Positions 16,097-25,247 of a DNA stretch of 64,000 bases are shown here, piece after piece. This DNA is from Moesziomyces globuligerus (Eukaryota; Basidiomycota; Ustilaginomycetes; Ustilaginales; Ustilaginaceae). Positions within the stretch are counted from its first letter, which is position 1, and every line of letters starts with the position of its first letter. Location: positions 124,001 to 188,000 of the forward strand of contig JARVLF010000022.1 of NCBI GenBank assembly GCA_030849465.1, read 5' to 3'. A program made the translations under genes and the position numbers. A model generated the notes under the pieces. The model had not been told where the DNA came from. It ran no database searches and worked only from the letters and a program-made list of their open reading frames with translations.

Positions 16097-17734
16097 ATGC
16101 GCCTCCAGCGCGCACAGACCCTCTGCTGTCACATCCGCGCCTTCTCTCTCTGCGCTCGCACGTCGATGCCCGAGCCAGGCCCCTCTCAAACGCGGCGCTC
16201 GCGGCGGCCGCCGCCCACCTCGCTCCCAGACCACTTTGCGCGCAAGGGCTACCTCTCGGTCTCGGACCTGGTCGGCCCCGCATGGTGCGAGTACGCGTAC
16301 CAGTACAACATCCTCTCGCTCTCCCACCTTCCTCCTGCGCTCCGACCCGCGACCATCACCACCGAGGCCGGACACACGCTCGCCGCCTCGGCCGAACGCG
16401 TCGCCACCAAGGAAGTCACGCTCCAGGCGGGTAAAGCCGTCCACTCGGTGCTCGAGGCTCAAGTCGCCCCCGTCCAGGTGTCCGTCGAGACCACAACCAA
16501 GGAAGATGCCTGGGCGCTCAGGCTGCTAAATCTATGGTGCGACATTCGCAATCTCGTACAACTCGACGCGGCGCCGCCGGCCAAGGGCAAGAACAAGGGC
16601 AAGGAGGCATGCGTGCGCGAGGTGCCCGTCTACGGCTGGGTGCACGGCGTTCTCGTCATGGGCGTCATCGACGAGATCTCCAAGCGACCCCTCACCATGG
16701 GAGACGAACCGGCAAAGGACAAGGTTTGGGCGAGTCAGGAAGAGTGGAAGAAGCATCAGGCGCGGCGGAAGCCTTCCAAGCCAGCAAAGGAGGGCGACGG
16801 GAAGCCCGCCCGTACGCTCACAGCCTTCTTCTCGTCGCCTTCAAAGGCCGCTGAAGAGGTGAAGGTGACAGCGGAGGAGGACAAGGCGGAAGCCGCCGAG
16901 TCGACGGGCAAGGGTGCATCGTGGGGCTACTTTCTGTCGGATACCAAGACGCGCTACTCGGCATGGCTGCCGGGGGAGGACGACCAGCGGAGTGCGCGGA
17001 TGCAGTGCATGACCTACCGGCGCCTGCTCGACGGACTATGCCTCGGTGCCCTCGACCCCTCTGAGCGGCGCGACTCTGGGTTGGACGACAAGGCTGAAGC
17101 GATGGACTGGGCACGGACGTTCACGCACCTCGGGCTGGATGCGGACCGGCCCCTGTCGGACTCGTTCGTGCGGGACGCAGCGCCCGTATGCGAGAGCTGG
17201 GGCCAAGACCTCGCTTCATTCGTTGCGCAGCACGATGCGGACGTCTGTACGCTGCACCACATGCGGCTGCTGCTCGACTCGGCGCTGCGCACCTGGATGG
17301 ACGACGCGCAGCAGGGCGCGCACGCCAGCCGAGGAGCGTTGCAGGACGAGTTGGAGCTGTGCTACCGTTCGCGGCGGAAGCGACGCGCCTCTGCCGAGGA
17401 GGCAGAGGCGGGCGTGATCGGCGTGGTCAAGTTCGCGCACGACGCGGTGGCGGTGGATGGCTTCGTCGCGGACGCGGTGCGCATGTGGAAGGGCGAGCGC
17501 GCGCTCGTGGGCGTCGACGTGGAGCATACGCGGCGGTGTTGGTCGTGCGAGTGGCAAGACGCGTGCGAGTGGCGTGCGGCCAAATCGACGCCTCCGCCCA
17601 AGCACACACCCCAAGCACAGACACAGACGGACGACGACGTGGACGTGGATGAATTCAGCGAGGGCGAGTGGTGGGCTCGCGTCGATGCGACGGCGGAGCT
17701 GCTGGATGCGCAAGGCAAGAAGCTCGACTGGTAG
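16097..17734 (+). CDS. EXO5: exonuclease V, single-strand DNA exonuclease with 4Fe-4S cluster
   Basis: Exo5/Dem1 is a PD-(D/E)XK exonuclease that degrades single-stranded DNA. The yeast enzyme works in mitochondria. The 545-residue product has YLSVSDLVGPAWCEY near the N-terminus and a cysteine set C64, C481, C484, C490. This is the C-x(n)-C-x2-C-x5-C pattern that holds the iron-sulfur cluster. Catalytic-core elements are visible as GVIDEI (nt 16660s) and SDTKTRYSAWLP followed by MQCMTYRRLLDGL. The start at 16097 gives an Arg-rich, acid-free leader (MRLQRAQTLCCHIRAFSLCAR) that would suit mitochondrial import; ATG 16166 would give a form without it. The open frame reaches back to 15563 but that part overlaps the neighbour. 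The last 80 nt overlap the GPI2 3' end on the other strand. Confidence 0.9.
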   Translation: MRLQRAQTLCCHIRAFSLCARTSMPEPGPSQTRRSRRPPPTSLPDHFARKGYLSVSDLVGPAWCEYAYQYNILSLSHLPPALRPATITTEAGHTLAASAERVATKEVTLQAGKAVHSVLEAQVAPVQVSVETTTKEDAWALRLLNLWCDIRNLVQLDAAPPAKGKNKGKEACVREVPVYGWVHGVLVMGVIDEISKRPLTMGDEPAKDKVWASQEEWKKHQARRKPSKPAKEGDGKPARTLTAFFSSPSKAAEEVKVTAEEDKAEAAESTGKGASWGYFLSDTKTRYSAWLPGEDDQRSARMQCMTYRRLLDGLCLGALDPSERRDSGLDDKAEAMDWARTFTHLGLDADRPLSDSFVRDAAPVCESWGQDLASFVAQHDADVCTLHHMRLLLDSALRTWMDDAQQGAHASRGALQDELELCYRSRRKRRASAEEAEAGVIGVVKFAHDAVAVDGFVADAVRMWKGERALVGVDVEHTRRCWSCEWQDACEWRAAKSTPPPKHTPQAQTQTDDDVDVDEFSEGEWWARVDATAELLDAQGKKLDW

Positions 17735-18545
17735 CGCGCAGCAGAGGCTCGGCAGGATCCCACGGCCCCTTGATCTCGAGCTTCCACGCCTGCGCATACC
17801 GCATCCACACGGGACAGACTAGAGATACAAATACCACACCCAAGGTCACCCAGACTAGCGCAGCGCCGCATCCGCCCGCCCAGACAACTGCAGCGTAGAG
17901 CGCGGTGAACTGTGCTAGATCGCAGGCTGAGTTTGCGTCGGTGCGGGTGCGGATGGCGTGCGTGGGGGCGAACAGCGCCAACGCCAGGCCGAGGAGGGTG
18001 AACGACTGGATATCGTCGTCGAGCCTGGAAGCGAGGACGACGGAAGCCGAGATGGCTGCGTTGAACGAGAGCGTATGCTTGAATTTGCCTTGTGAGCTCT
18101 CTGCGTAGTCGGCGAGGACGAGGTGGGCGGAGAAGAGCATGGCAGCGAGTGCCCAGATCGAGTCCGAGGTGGTGGCTTCGGTGAGCGTACGCAGCACGGG
18201 CGAGACGGCGAGCAGGACGAGCGCGACGACGAGCCGCGCAAGCACTCTGGCGAGCATCGCCTCTCTAGCGCTTGTCGACATTGCACCCACCACTGCGGCG
18301 GCTACGATGGCTATGAGGACGAGCTCGGCATCCAACCTCCGTGCGAGCAGATGCGCATACATGAGCGCGAACAGCGCCACCCTCAACAGCGCACACGAGA
18401 CGCGGAGCGAGGCGAGCATCAGCGCCACCGCCGAGGGCCGTGCAATGTCCGAATTCGTCCGCAGCTCGGATAAGAAACTCGGAGGCACATAGTTGTCCGC
18501 GTAAGGCTGGGTGCGCCAGAGCACCTTTTCGAACCGCACCGACAT
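17655..18545 (-). CDS. GPI2: GPI-GlcNAc transferase subunit (PIG-C family)
   Basis: Gpi2/PIG-C is a multi-pass ER membrane subunit of the complex that moves GlcNAc from UDP-GlcNAc to phosphatidylinositol, the first step of GPI-anchor synthesis. The family signature is clear: F-E-K-V-L-W-R-T-Q-P-Y-A-D-N-Y near residue 5, SFLSELRTN, then about eight hydrophobic segments, and close to the end the EIKGPWDPAEP motif. A Ser/Pro/Arg-rich tail of about 30 residues follows the motif and overlaps EXO5 on the opposite strand. Total length is 296, against about 280 in yeast. The ATG is only 3 nt after the MPP6 stop, in the context TAG-ACC-ATG, so it probably lacks its own proximal promoter. Confidence 0.92.
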   Translation of the reverse strand: MSVRFEKVLWRTQPYADNYVPPSFLSELRTNSDIARPSAVALMLASLRVSCALLRVALFALMYAHLLARRLDAELVLIAIVAAAVVGAMSTSAREAMLARVLARLVVALVLLAVSPVLRTLTEATTSDSIWALAAMLFSAHLVLADYAESSQGKFKHTLSFNAAISASVVLASRLDDDIQSFTLLGLALALFAPTHAIRTRTDANSACDLAQFTALYAAVVWAGGCGAALVWVTLGVVFVSLVCPVWMRYAQAWKLEIKGPWDPAEPLLRATSRASCLAHPAAPPSHRREPTTRPR

Positions 18546-18548
18546 GGT

Positions 18549-19220
18549 CTAGCGTCCGCCAGAGATGCCTGGTTTCCCACCGCGCTTGCGGGCGACAACG
18601 ACCTTGTCCTCGTCGCGCCGCTTGGGCTTCTTACTCGGCGTGCCTGCGTCCGACGCTGCGCCACGTTTCGACGCTACCCTGCTGCCGGGCTTGACGAACT
18701 CGTTTGCGTCGTCGCGCTGCTCGTGATCCGAGCCGTCCGCGTCCAGTTGCGGTTCCGCAGTCGCGTCTGCTTCGGGCCGCGGCTTGCCGAGCCTACCAAA
18801 CGTACGGCGCTGACTCGGAGCTGCGCTGTGCGTGCCCTCGTCCTGCTCGGCGCGTTGGATGAGCCACGACTCGAATCCAGCCTCGTGTGTGATGACCGGT
18901 GCGCCGTGCTTGCTGTCTGCGTTCTGCTGCGGAGCCTTGGCCGTGCTCTGCGCGTTGGCGCGAAGTCGAGCGATGGCAGCGGGCGAGAGCGACCACTGCT
19001 CCTCGTGTGCAGCTCCGACGGAGGGCGAGCCCGGTATGGACGCTGCGGGAGATGCAGCAGGAGAGGGCGAGGCCAGCGGCGATGCCGAGCCCACAGCAGC
19101 CGTAGAGGAGGAGGGTTTGGAAGGCGTCGAGGCGGCCGAGGCACGTTGCATGAACTTGAGCGCATTCACGCGCCCACTGAGTGCAGTCACGGTCGCAGAG
19201 CGTCCTGGTGGCGCTGACAT
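18549..19220 (-). CDS. MPP6: nuclear exosome cofactor Mpp6
   Basis: Mpp6 is a small basic RNA-binding protein that tethers the Mtr4 helicase to the nuclear RNA exosome. The 223-residue product carries the family marks in order: LSGRVNALKFMQRA near residue 15, a short helix with EEQWSLSP, the GFESWLIQR stretch, and RRTFGRLGKPR, then a Lys/Arg-rich tail with likely nuclear signals (KKPKRRDEDK). The ATG at 19220 is chosen because the LSGRV motif should sit close to the N-terminus; the open frame reaches 19337. It precedes GPI2 on the same strand with a 3-nt spacer. MTR3, an exosome ring subunit, is also in this window but 25 kb away. Confidence 0.8.
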   Translation of the reverse strand: MSAPPGRSATVTALSGRVNALKFMQRASAASTPSKPSSSTAAVGSASPLASPSPAASPAASIPGSPSVGAAHEEQWSLSPAAIARLRANAQSTAKAPQQNADSKHGAPVITHEAGFESWLIQRAEQDEGTHSAAPSQRRTFGRLGKPRPEADATAEPQLDADGSDHEQRDDANEFVKPGSRVASKRGAASDAGTPSKKPKRRDEDKVVVARKRGGKPGISGGR

Positions 19221-19522
19221 GACCGCAGTTGGCGCAGGATGATCGTACTGCTGGCCCGAACACGAGAGTGCGGATCGGCGTGTGGGTGTCCCAGCGGTGA
19301 TCACGGTGATGGTGCTGAGCCGAGAAGCTCCGCACAACGCTTCGGTCGAGATGGGCGTGTGGAGGAAAAAATCAGCTCAATTGCAGCGATCCCGCCTTAA
19401 TTTACAGCAAAAATGAAAACAAAATAAAGAGCAGAAAAACGCTGGATTAATCGAGGTGTCAAAAGTGCTTCACTTGCTACTGTGAAACATGCTCCTTGAT
19501 CGAGTCCGGCCTGCTGGCGGCG
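19221..19522. other. AT-rich intergenic, MPP6-GPI2 promoter
   Basis: This 300-bp stretch between the MPP6 start and the stop of the next minus-strand gene contains an AT-rich core at about 19365-19460. It is the only evident promoter space for the MPP6-GPI2 pair and also must hold the 3' end of the upstream gene. Confidence 0.5.
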
Positions 19523-20482
19523 CTACGAACCAAAGTCGAGCGTATCGTCACCATCCCCGACAAAGTCGTCGTTCTGGCTCGGATCGGCTCTCTGCACACG
19601 AGTGGGATTGACCAACGAGAGCGTCCTCTGCCAGCCCCTGCTGCCACTGGCTCTCGAGTCGGTCGAGACCACGCTCAGGTCATCCGAGCTCGGGGCGGTC
19701 GCTTCTCGTCCGTAGCTCCGCGACCCCGAGCTCGGCGACGACGTGGGCGCAGCACTTGATCTCTGGCTCGAACCCAGTCCGACGACCGGTCGTCTTCCGT
19801 GTCGTCCACCCGCTGCGGAGGGTGCGGCGAGGAGCGAGCGGTACTTGTGGCGTTCCTCGCGCAGCGCCTGCTGCGTCGCGGTCAACTTGCGCTGCACCTG
19901 GCTGAGCTCAAATGCGGGCATGATAGAGCGAGGCGAGGTTGGTTGGGCAGAGAGCAAGATGCGCGTGCTGTGCGCCAGAGCGACGTCGGAGGATAGGCGC
20001 GTGAGGTCGAGGTAGATCGGGTCCGTTTGAGGATCGAAGTATAGCCGGATCGAGGCCCAGGACGAGGCGTCGCGCGACCACGAGCGCGGAACGCCAAACA
20101 GCATGAGCTGCTGCGAAAAGGCGTGCCGAATCTTGCGCGCCAAGGCTTCCAAGCTGCTACGATCAGCTTCGCATTCGAGGATGTGGGAGAACCGGTCCAG
20201 CAGTTGTTGAACCGACTCGCCGTCCAGGCTTACGCCCCACCATGCCTGCTCGCTGCCGACAGTGACTGTCCATGCGCCTGGAGGGATTTTCTCCACGGCA
20301 ACTTTGCCCTTGTTGCCTCGTAAGAGCGTCGGGCTGTCTAGATCGTCTACTTCGGTACCGTTTGCGTCGTCCAGAGCGGTCGCCGGACTGTATGTCGACG
20401 AAACGACGAAAGCAGCAAGCGTGTCGGACTCGGTGCGGATCACCGTGGTGAGATTATCGAGCCCAACCAGCGCTTCGCTCAT
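19523..20482 (-). CDS. candidate XRCC4-superfamily end-joining factor (XLF/PAXX-like)
   Basis: This 319-residue protein shows the layout of the XRCC4/XLF/PAXX group. It has a beta-rich head (about 10-180) with a WTVTV strand, a tryptophan pair at 81-82 followed by a helix (SVQQLLDRF), and a hairpin SIRLYFD...PIYLDLTRLS at 145-163. A coiled coil follows at about 190-219, then a disordered Ser-rich tail. Near the C-terminus SLVNP (289-293) followed by basic residues, and an acidic DDTLDFGS end, resemble the Ku-binding tail of human PAXX (SLINPG...VDFD). That family stabilises Ku and ligase IV at DNA double-strand breaks in the nucleus. The match is by eye and the overall identity is low. It could be an XLF orthologue instead, or unrelated. 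Confidence 0.5.
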   Translation of the reverse strand: MSEALVGLDNLTTVIRTESDTLAAFVVSSTYSPATALDDANGTEVDDLDSPTLLRGNKGKVAVEKIPPGAWTVTVGSEQAWWGVSLDGESVQQLLDRFSHILECEADRSSLEALARKIRHAFSQQLMLFGVPRSWSRDASSWASIRLYFDPQTDPIYLDLTRLSSDVALAHSTRILLSAQPTSPRSIMPAFELSQVQRKLTATQQALREERHKYRSLLAAPSAAGGRHGRRPVVGLGSSQRSSAAPTSSPSSGSRSYGREATAPSSDDLSVVSTDSRASGSRGWQRTLSLVNPTRVQRADPSQNDDFVGDGDDTLDFGS

Positions 20483-20831
20483 GACTGTGCGAGATCCACA
20501 CGCAGCTCTTTCGCGCTCTGCCCTCGTTGCCTACGGTCTGGGCATGGTCGAGCGCATACAAAGGCCAACGTGTGTTTTGGTGTTGCGGAAAGCCGCAAGC
20601 GGGGTCCTTTTTCCATGGACGCCAACTGGACCCTGCATCAAAACATCCGCATAAACCACAGTCTGGCTCCGAGTTCCGCAGAAAAGGGCCAACATCCTCC
20701 CTCGCACTTCAGCCTCACCATGGCAACCGACCGATCCCCCAAGATCCCAGACACACACATTTGGATCGGAGAGCAAGACGGGTTCTGAACGATCCCTTTT
20801 CAGACTTCGATTGCATGGATCTGCAAGACAT

Positions 20832-22529
20832 TCAGTAAGCGTACTCGAAGTACGGGTTCTGCCAGTCGGTCCAGTCCTCGAGGATTGCGCGTTTCTTGAT
20901 CTCGTCGATCTCCTTTTTCGACTTGGGCTCGTTCTGCCTCGCGAGTCTCCTGGTCCTGTTCTGCCACCACAGGCCGAGGTCGAGGAGTACGGTGAGCGCG
21001 ATGGTGATGGCCATGCACGTGATGATGGCGACAAAGGTGGTGCGGTAGTGCTTGGGCGCTTCGGAGGCGATGGTCAAGTAGGGTGCGACGATGTTGCCGA
21101 CGTTGTAGCCTGCAAAGATGAACGCAGAAGCGACCGACTGCTTTGTTGCGCCGGCGACGTTGGCGGTGCTGAGCGAGAGCATGAGCACAAACGGAGCGCC
21201 AAAGATGGGCAGGAGATAGTAGCCGGCGAGCGGCACGGCGCGGTTGGACCAGTCGCCCTTCCAGATCATGGCGGCGCCCACCATGACGGGCAGGCACGTG
21301 AACACGAGCAGCACCGAACGCGAGTTGCGCACCTTGAGCACCACCAGCGTCGAGATGTAGATCGACACCGCCGTCGTAGCGCCACCGGGCGTCTGGAGGA
21401 TGATGGAGCGCAGCGAAGTGTAGCCGAACGACTTGATGATGTATGCACCAAACGCCGTCACGCCGCCGTTGCACACGTAGATCGCGATCGCCTGCAGGAA
21501 GAAGATGTAGATCTTGTAGTCCATCAGCGCCTCCTTGATCTGAGCCACGTTCCAGCGCTGGCGCACGCCCGAGGTGGACGCAGACACGTTGAGCGCCGCC
21601 AGTCGGTCCTTGAGCACTTGGTCGGCGGGCAGATGGCTCTGCGCCTCTTGGTGAGCCGGAGTGGCAGGTGCGGTCTTGTCGTCCCCTTCGAGCGCGAGCT
21701 TCTCCTCAGCCTCGCTGGTGCGCAACGTTGCATCGTCGTCGACCTCGGCCTCGCCGGTGATGTTGGAGCGCAGCCTACCCGCCGCAAGGCTCTTCTGCTC
21801 GGGCGTAAAGCGGTTGTAGCCCGGGATGCTGAGCAGTGCATCGCCGACAGGCGAAGACGGAAGCAAGAGCAGCATGAGCAGGCCGAAGACGATGGTGAGT
21901 GCGCCGGCGAAGAGGAACATGTACTTCCACGGGTGAAGCTTGGCGCCCGGTTGAGAGCCAGCCTTGCCGAGTCCATAGTTGACCAGGCCCGAGAAGATGG
22001 AGAAGAGGCCTGTGGCCGAGTACCAGATTCCGAGGCGGAGTGGCTGCTCGGATCGCTTGTACCACGATCGAGTGATGAAGATGAAGCCGGGTGAGACGCT
22101 GGATTCTATAGCGCCAAGGAAGAAGCGCTGAGCGATGAGGCCACGCCAGCTGGTGATGGCGGGGGTGAGGATGACGATGAAGCCCCACAGAAGGATGGCG
22201 CATCCGAGGAAGAGGTTGGGTCGGAAGCGTTGGACGAGCAGTGCCATGGGGAGCGCGGCGACGAGGTAGCCCCAGTAGAAGGCCGAGGTGGCGGTCGAGT
22301 AGCGCTCGAGCGACGTCTTGGGTGGCGTGCCAGGGTGAACGACCGAGAGTTCGAGGTCCTTGAGGATGCCAAAGATGGAGGCCGAGGCGAGGATGGCCTT
22401 GTCGTAGAACTGGAGTCCGTAGGCGATGGTCATGAGCGGCATGAGCAGAAGGTCGATCTTCCACAGCAGCCGACGCTCAGAGACGGCGGGAGCGGCGGCA
22501 GCCTGCGGAGTCGATGTGACGGACGCCAT
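20832..22529 (-). CDS. major facilitator transporter, Dal5-type (anion:cation symporter family)
   Basis: This is a 565-residue plasma-membrane transporter with twelve predicted membrane spans. The first membrane block starts with KIDLLLMPLMTIAYGLQFYDKAILASA, matching the family's opening helix. RSWYKRSEQPLRLGIWYSATG at the end of helix 4-5 is the hallmark of the allantoate/nicotinate/tartrate permease (Dal5) group. A long cytosolic loop of about 100 residues, rich in Glu/Ala, separates helices 6 and 7. The C-terminus is short and charged. Substrate cannot be assigned; relatives take up allantoate, ureidosuccinate, vitamins or organic acids. No metabolic cluster is adjacent. Confidence 0.88.
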   Translation of the reverse strand: MASVTSTPQAAAAPAVSERRLLWKIDLLLMPLMTIAYGLQFYDKAILASASIFGILKDLELSVVHPGTPPKTSLERYSTATSAFYWGYLVAALPMALLVQRFRPNLFLGCAILLWGFIVILTPAITSWRGLIAQRFFLGAIESSVSPGFIFITRSWYKRSEQPLRLGIWYSATGLFSIFSGLVNYGLGKAGSQPGAKLHPWKYMFLFAGALTIVFGLLMLLLLPSSPVGDALLSIPGYNRFTPEQKSLAAGRLRSNITGEAEVDDDATLRTSEAEEKLALEGDDKTAPATPAHQEAQSHLPADQVLKDRLAALNVSASTSGVRQRWNVAQIKEALMDYKIYIFFLQAIAIYVCNGGVTAFGAYIIKSFGYTSLRSIILQTPGGATTAVSIYISTLVVLKVRNSRSVLLVFTCLPVMVGAAMIWKGDWSNRAVPLAGYYLLPIFGAPFVLMLSLSTANVAGATKQSVASAFIFAGYNVGNIVAPYLTIASEAPKHYRTTFVAIITCMAITIALTVLLDLGLWWQNRTRRLARQNEPKSKKEIDEIKKRAILEDWTDWQNPYFEYAY

Positions 22530-23252
22530 CGCTGGCGAATCGAGAGGTGGCTGGCAGTAGGGTGAGTCGTGGAATGGATGGCGGGGAGGAGGAAAGAAGG
22601 GGGTGGGACGGCGACAAGAACAAAGGAGGGTCAGATCCGGAGCGAGACCCGCTTCTGGTCAGGGTCTGGGAGAGTGAGCAATCCATTCATGCTCACGGCG
22701 CCGTCTTTAGCTGTGCGACTGGTCCAACGAGTCAGAGATGCGCAAGCTGATATCGATATGCGGCTGTGAGCCACGAGGCAAGCACACTGTAAGTGGCACA
22801 GGAGCAGCAAGCCATGCTCCACAGCCGTGCCGAGAGAACCGACCCAAGCACCGAAAATGTCCGCTCGATCCACCGCTCTTGCGCGCCATGCCGCCGACCT
22901 CGCAAACGCAGCATGTGGGAGGGGGTGCGGAACTCTCCGTCCTGGTTTTCCGATCGGTCAACCTCGAGTTAGCGTTGGCGAATGCTTCCAATGCGAATGC
23001 GACACTCGCACTCGTCTCAGCTCGCACAAGCTTCTGTCACTGAAGCTTCCGTCACTGCGTTTGGTTCGTGCTCTCTGCAGGAACGGTGCAAAGACCAGAA
23101 AGGTTCTTCGAGCTGCCGATCCGCCACCGACGCAATTTGAAAATCGGCCCTGAATACAGTAATATGTCCAATACGTCGGTGTAACACGACTCAGGTTCCT
23201 TGCACTTTGTGAAAGGTGGAGGCATGCACGCTACTTCGAGTCAGCCGAGCAG
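22530..23252. other. divergent promoter between transporter and NAD kinase
   Basis: No gene is supported in about 720 bp. A short direct repeat, gcttc(t/c)gtcactgaagcttccgtcactg, lies near 23030-23056. The region must hold both promoters. Confidence 0.45.
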
Positions 23253-24970
23253 ATGCAAAGCCGCTTCCGAGAAGCTGTTCGTTGGATCATCCGCTCCGAC
23301 CACATCCAGCGCCATCATCACAAGGGCAACATGCCGCCACCAGTATTGCTTCGTACGGCGGGCTGCCGCATCGCCTCGGCTAACCAGACGGCGTCTTTCG
23401 CATCTCTGGCGGGGCACTGGCAACTATCGACGGCACCCACTCGTACGGCTCACCGTCCGCGCACTTCGTCCGCACGCAAGCTCTACGATGCTTCTTCGAT
23501 GCCTCTGCTGCCAAGGCACTTCAGCTCTGGTCGCACCGTACGCGCAGCGGACAAGCAGCGCGAGACGGCTCGGCCGACGCTGAACGACTTGCCGGACAAG
23601 GTCGACGTGTGTATCGGTCCCGCTGGTCGCCTCTCCAAAGTCATCGCGCCGCGCCGCGGATCCAAGATCACCACGCGCGTCGGCAGCAGCTACGCAGGCA
23701 CGCACACCTTCTCCTGGATCGAGCCGCCGTCCAACGTGCTCATCGTCAAAAAGGCCCGCGATACCCGCGCCACCAAGGCGATGGCGCACATCATCCGACA
23801 CATCCGCTCCGCCTACCCGCACATCAACATCATCCTCGAATCCGAGGTGATCGACTCGGACGACGGTCAGCTCGCCTCCACCTACCCAGATCTCGTGTCT
23901 GCGCATCCATCGCAGAAGGCTGCGCTCGCTGCCAAGACCGACTTTGTCATCACGCTCGGCGGCGACGGTTCGATCCTCCACGTCTCCAGCCTCTTTGACA
24001 GGGACGCCGTCCCGCCAGTGCTCAGCTTCTCCATGGGCACTCTCGGATTCCTGCTGCCGTACGACGTCAAAGGCTACAAAGACGCTCTGAGGGATATGGT
24101 CAACGGCGACATCAGCTTGCTGCTGCGCATGCGCCTGAGGCAGACGAGCCATCGCAAGGATGGCCAGACCTTCTGCCAGATCGAGGACCAGATGGACGGA
24201 GGCGGATGCTACGACGTCCATCTCATGAACGAGGTCACCCTGCATCGTGGAAGAGAGCCACACATGACCAAGATCGACGCCTACGTCGACGGACAGCACC
24301 TCACACAGGCCATCGTACGTCTCCTCTCCCCCGTCGCTTCACCGGACTCGTCCCTCCCCTGGCCTTCACTGACCTTTCTGCGTCGCTTTGAAACTGGTTA
24401 TAGTCGGATGGGCTTATCGTCGCAACCCCGACAGGCTCGACTGCATACTCGCTCTCCGCTGGTGGGCCGATCGTGCATCCGTCGGTGCAGAGCCTGGTGC
24501 TCACGCCCATCTGCCCGCGCTCGCTCAGCTTCCGCACCGTACTCCTCCCTAGCGACTCGGTCATCCAACTCAAAGTAAGCCCCACCACCGCATTCCCTCT
24601 TCGACTGCGCACCACCTTCTGACCCCTTGCCTGCCGCGTTGTGCAGATTTCCGACGATTCGCGCTCGCCTGCCGAGCTGACTGTCGACGGACGCGTGTCC
24701 AAGCTCCTGCAGCCTGGCGAGTACCTGCAGGTCTCGATGAGTCCCTTCCCCATCCCCTGCGTCAGCCGCAAGTGGTCCGACCAGCACAGCCCTCCGACTC
24801 CAGACGGTGGAGATGGCGCATCGACTGTGCCGGTGACGATGGGCGAAAAGTACTCGGACCGCGGCGAAGACGACTGGGTGCGCGACATCAACACGCTGCT
24901 CAAGTTCAACGCCAGCTTTGGCGGGCGTGGCACGCTCAGCGGCAACGGTGGATTTGAGGAGGAAGAATAG
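23253..24970 (+). CDS. POS5: mitochondrial NAD(+)/NADH kinase, three exons
   Basis: NAD kinase phosphorylates NAD(H) to NADP(H). Exons are 23253-24314, 24404-24574 and 24647-24970, giving 518 residues. Intron 1 has GTACGT...TAG and is 89 nt; intron 2 has GTAAGC...CAG and is 72 nt. Splicing restores the second conserved block [22 protein letters not shown], which supports the model. The GGDGS motif is at nt 23958 and [12 protein letters not shown] follows. The first ~100 residues are rich in Arg, Ser and Thr with few acids, which points to the mitochondrial matrix, as for yeast Pos5. ATG 23331 ([11 protein letters not shown]) is an equally good start. Assignment to the Pos5 branch rather than the cytosolic kinases rests on the leader. 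Confidence 0.87.
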
Positions 24971-25247
24971 ATCCCGCTGCTTGGCGCTGGAACTCACACA
25001 CCCATGATTTTGACAGCACAGTGTGTAGGTGAGGATGCTGCGATCGTGTGAGCTGTCCGAGGTGAGCCGCACGAGCTGTTGAGGGTGCATGGCAGAACGC
25101 CGAGCTCGAACCGTGCCAGCACCGAATTTCAGCGCGAGTCACTTTGCGCAAAGTGGAGGCTACGAGTCGCATCGGCAGGTGATCGGGTCGGATTCCTTCC
25201 ACCATCCAACCCTCATTCATTGTCTGGACTGCTCATCTCGATCAAAG

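Noticed and set aside
15923..16462. N-terminal extension of the second paralog
   Set aside because: The paralog at 12906-13778 begins at the position equivalent to 15910, and the extension is antisense to EXO5.
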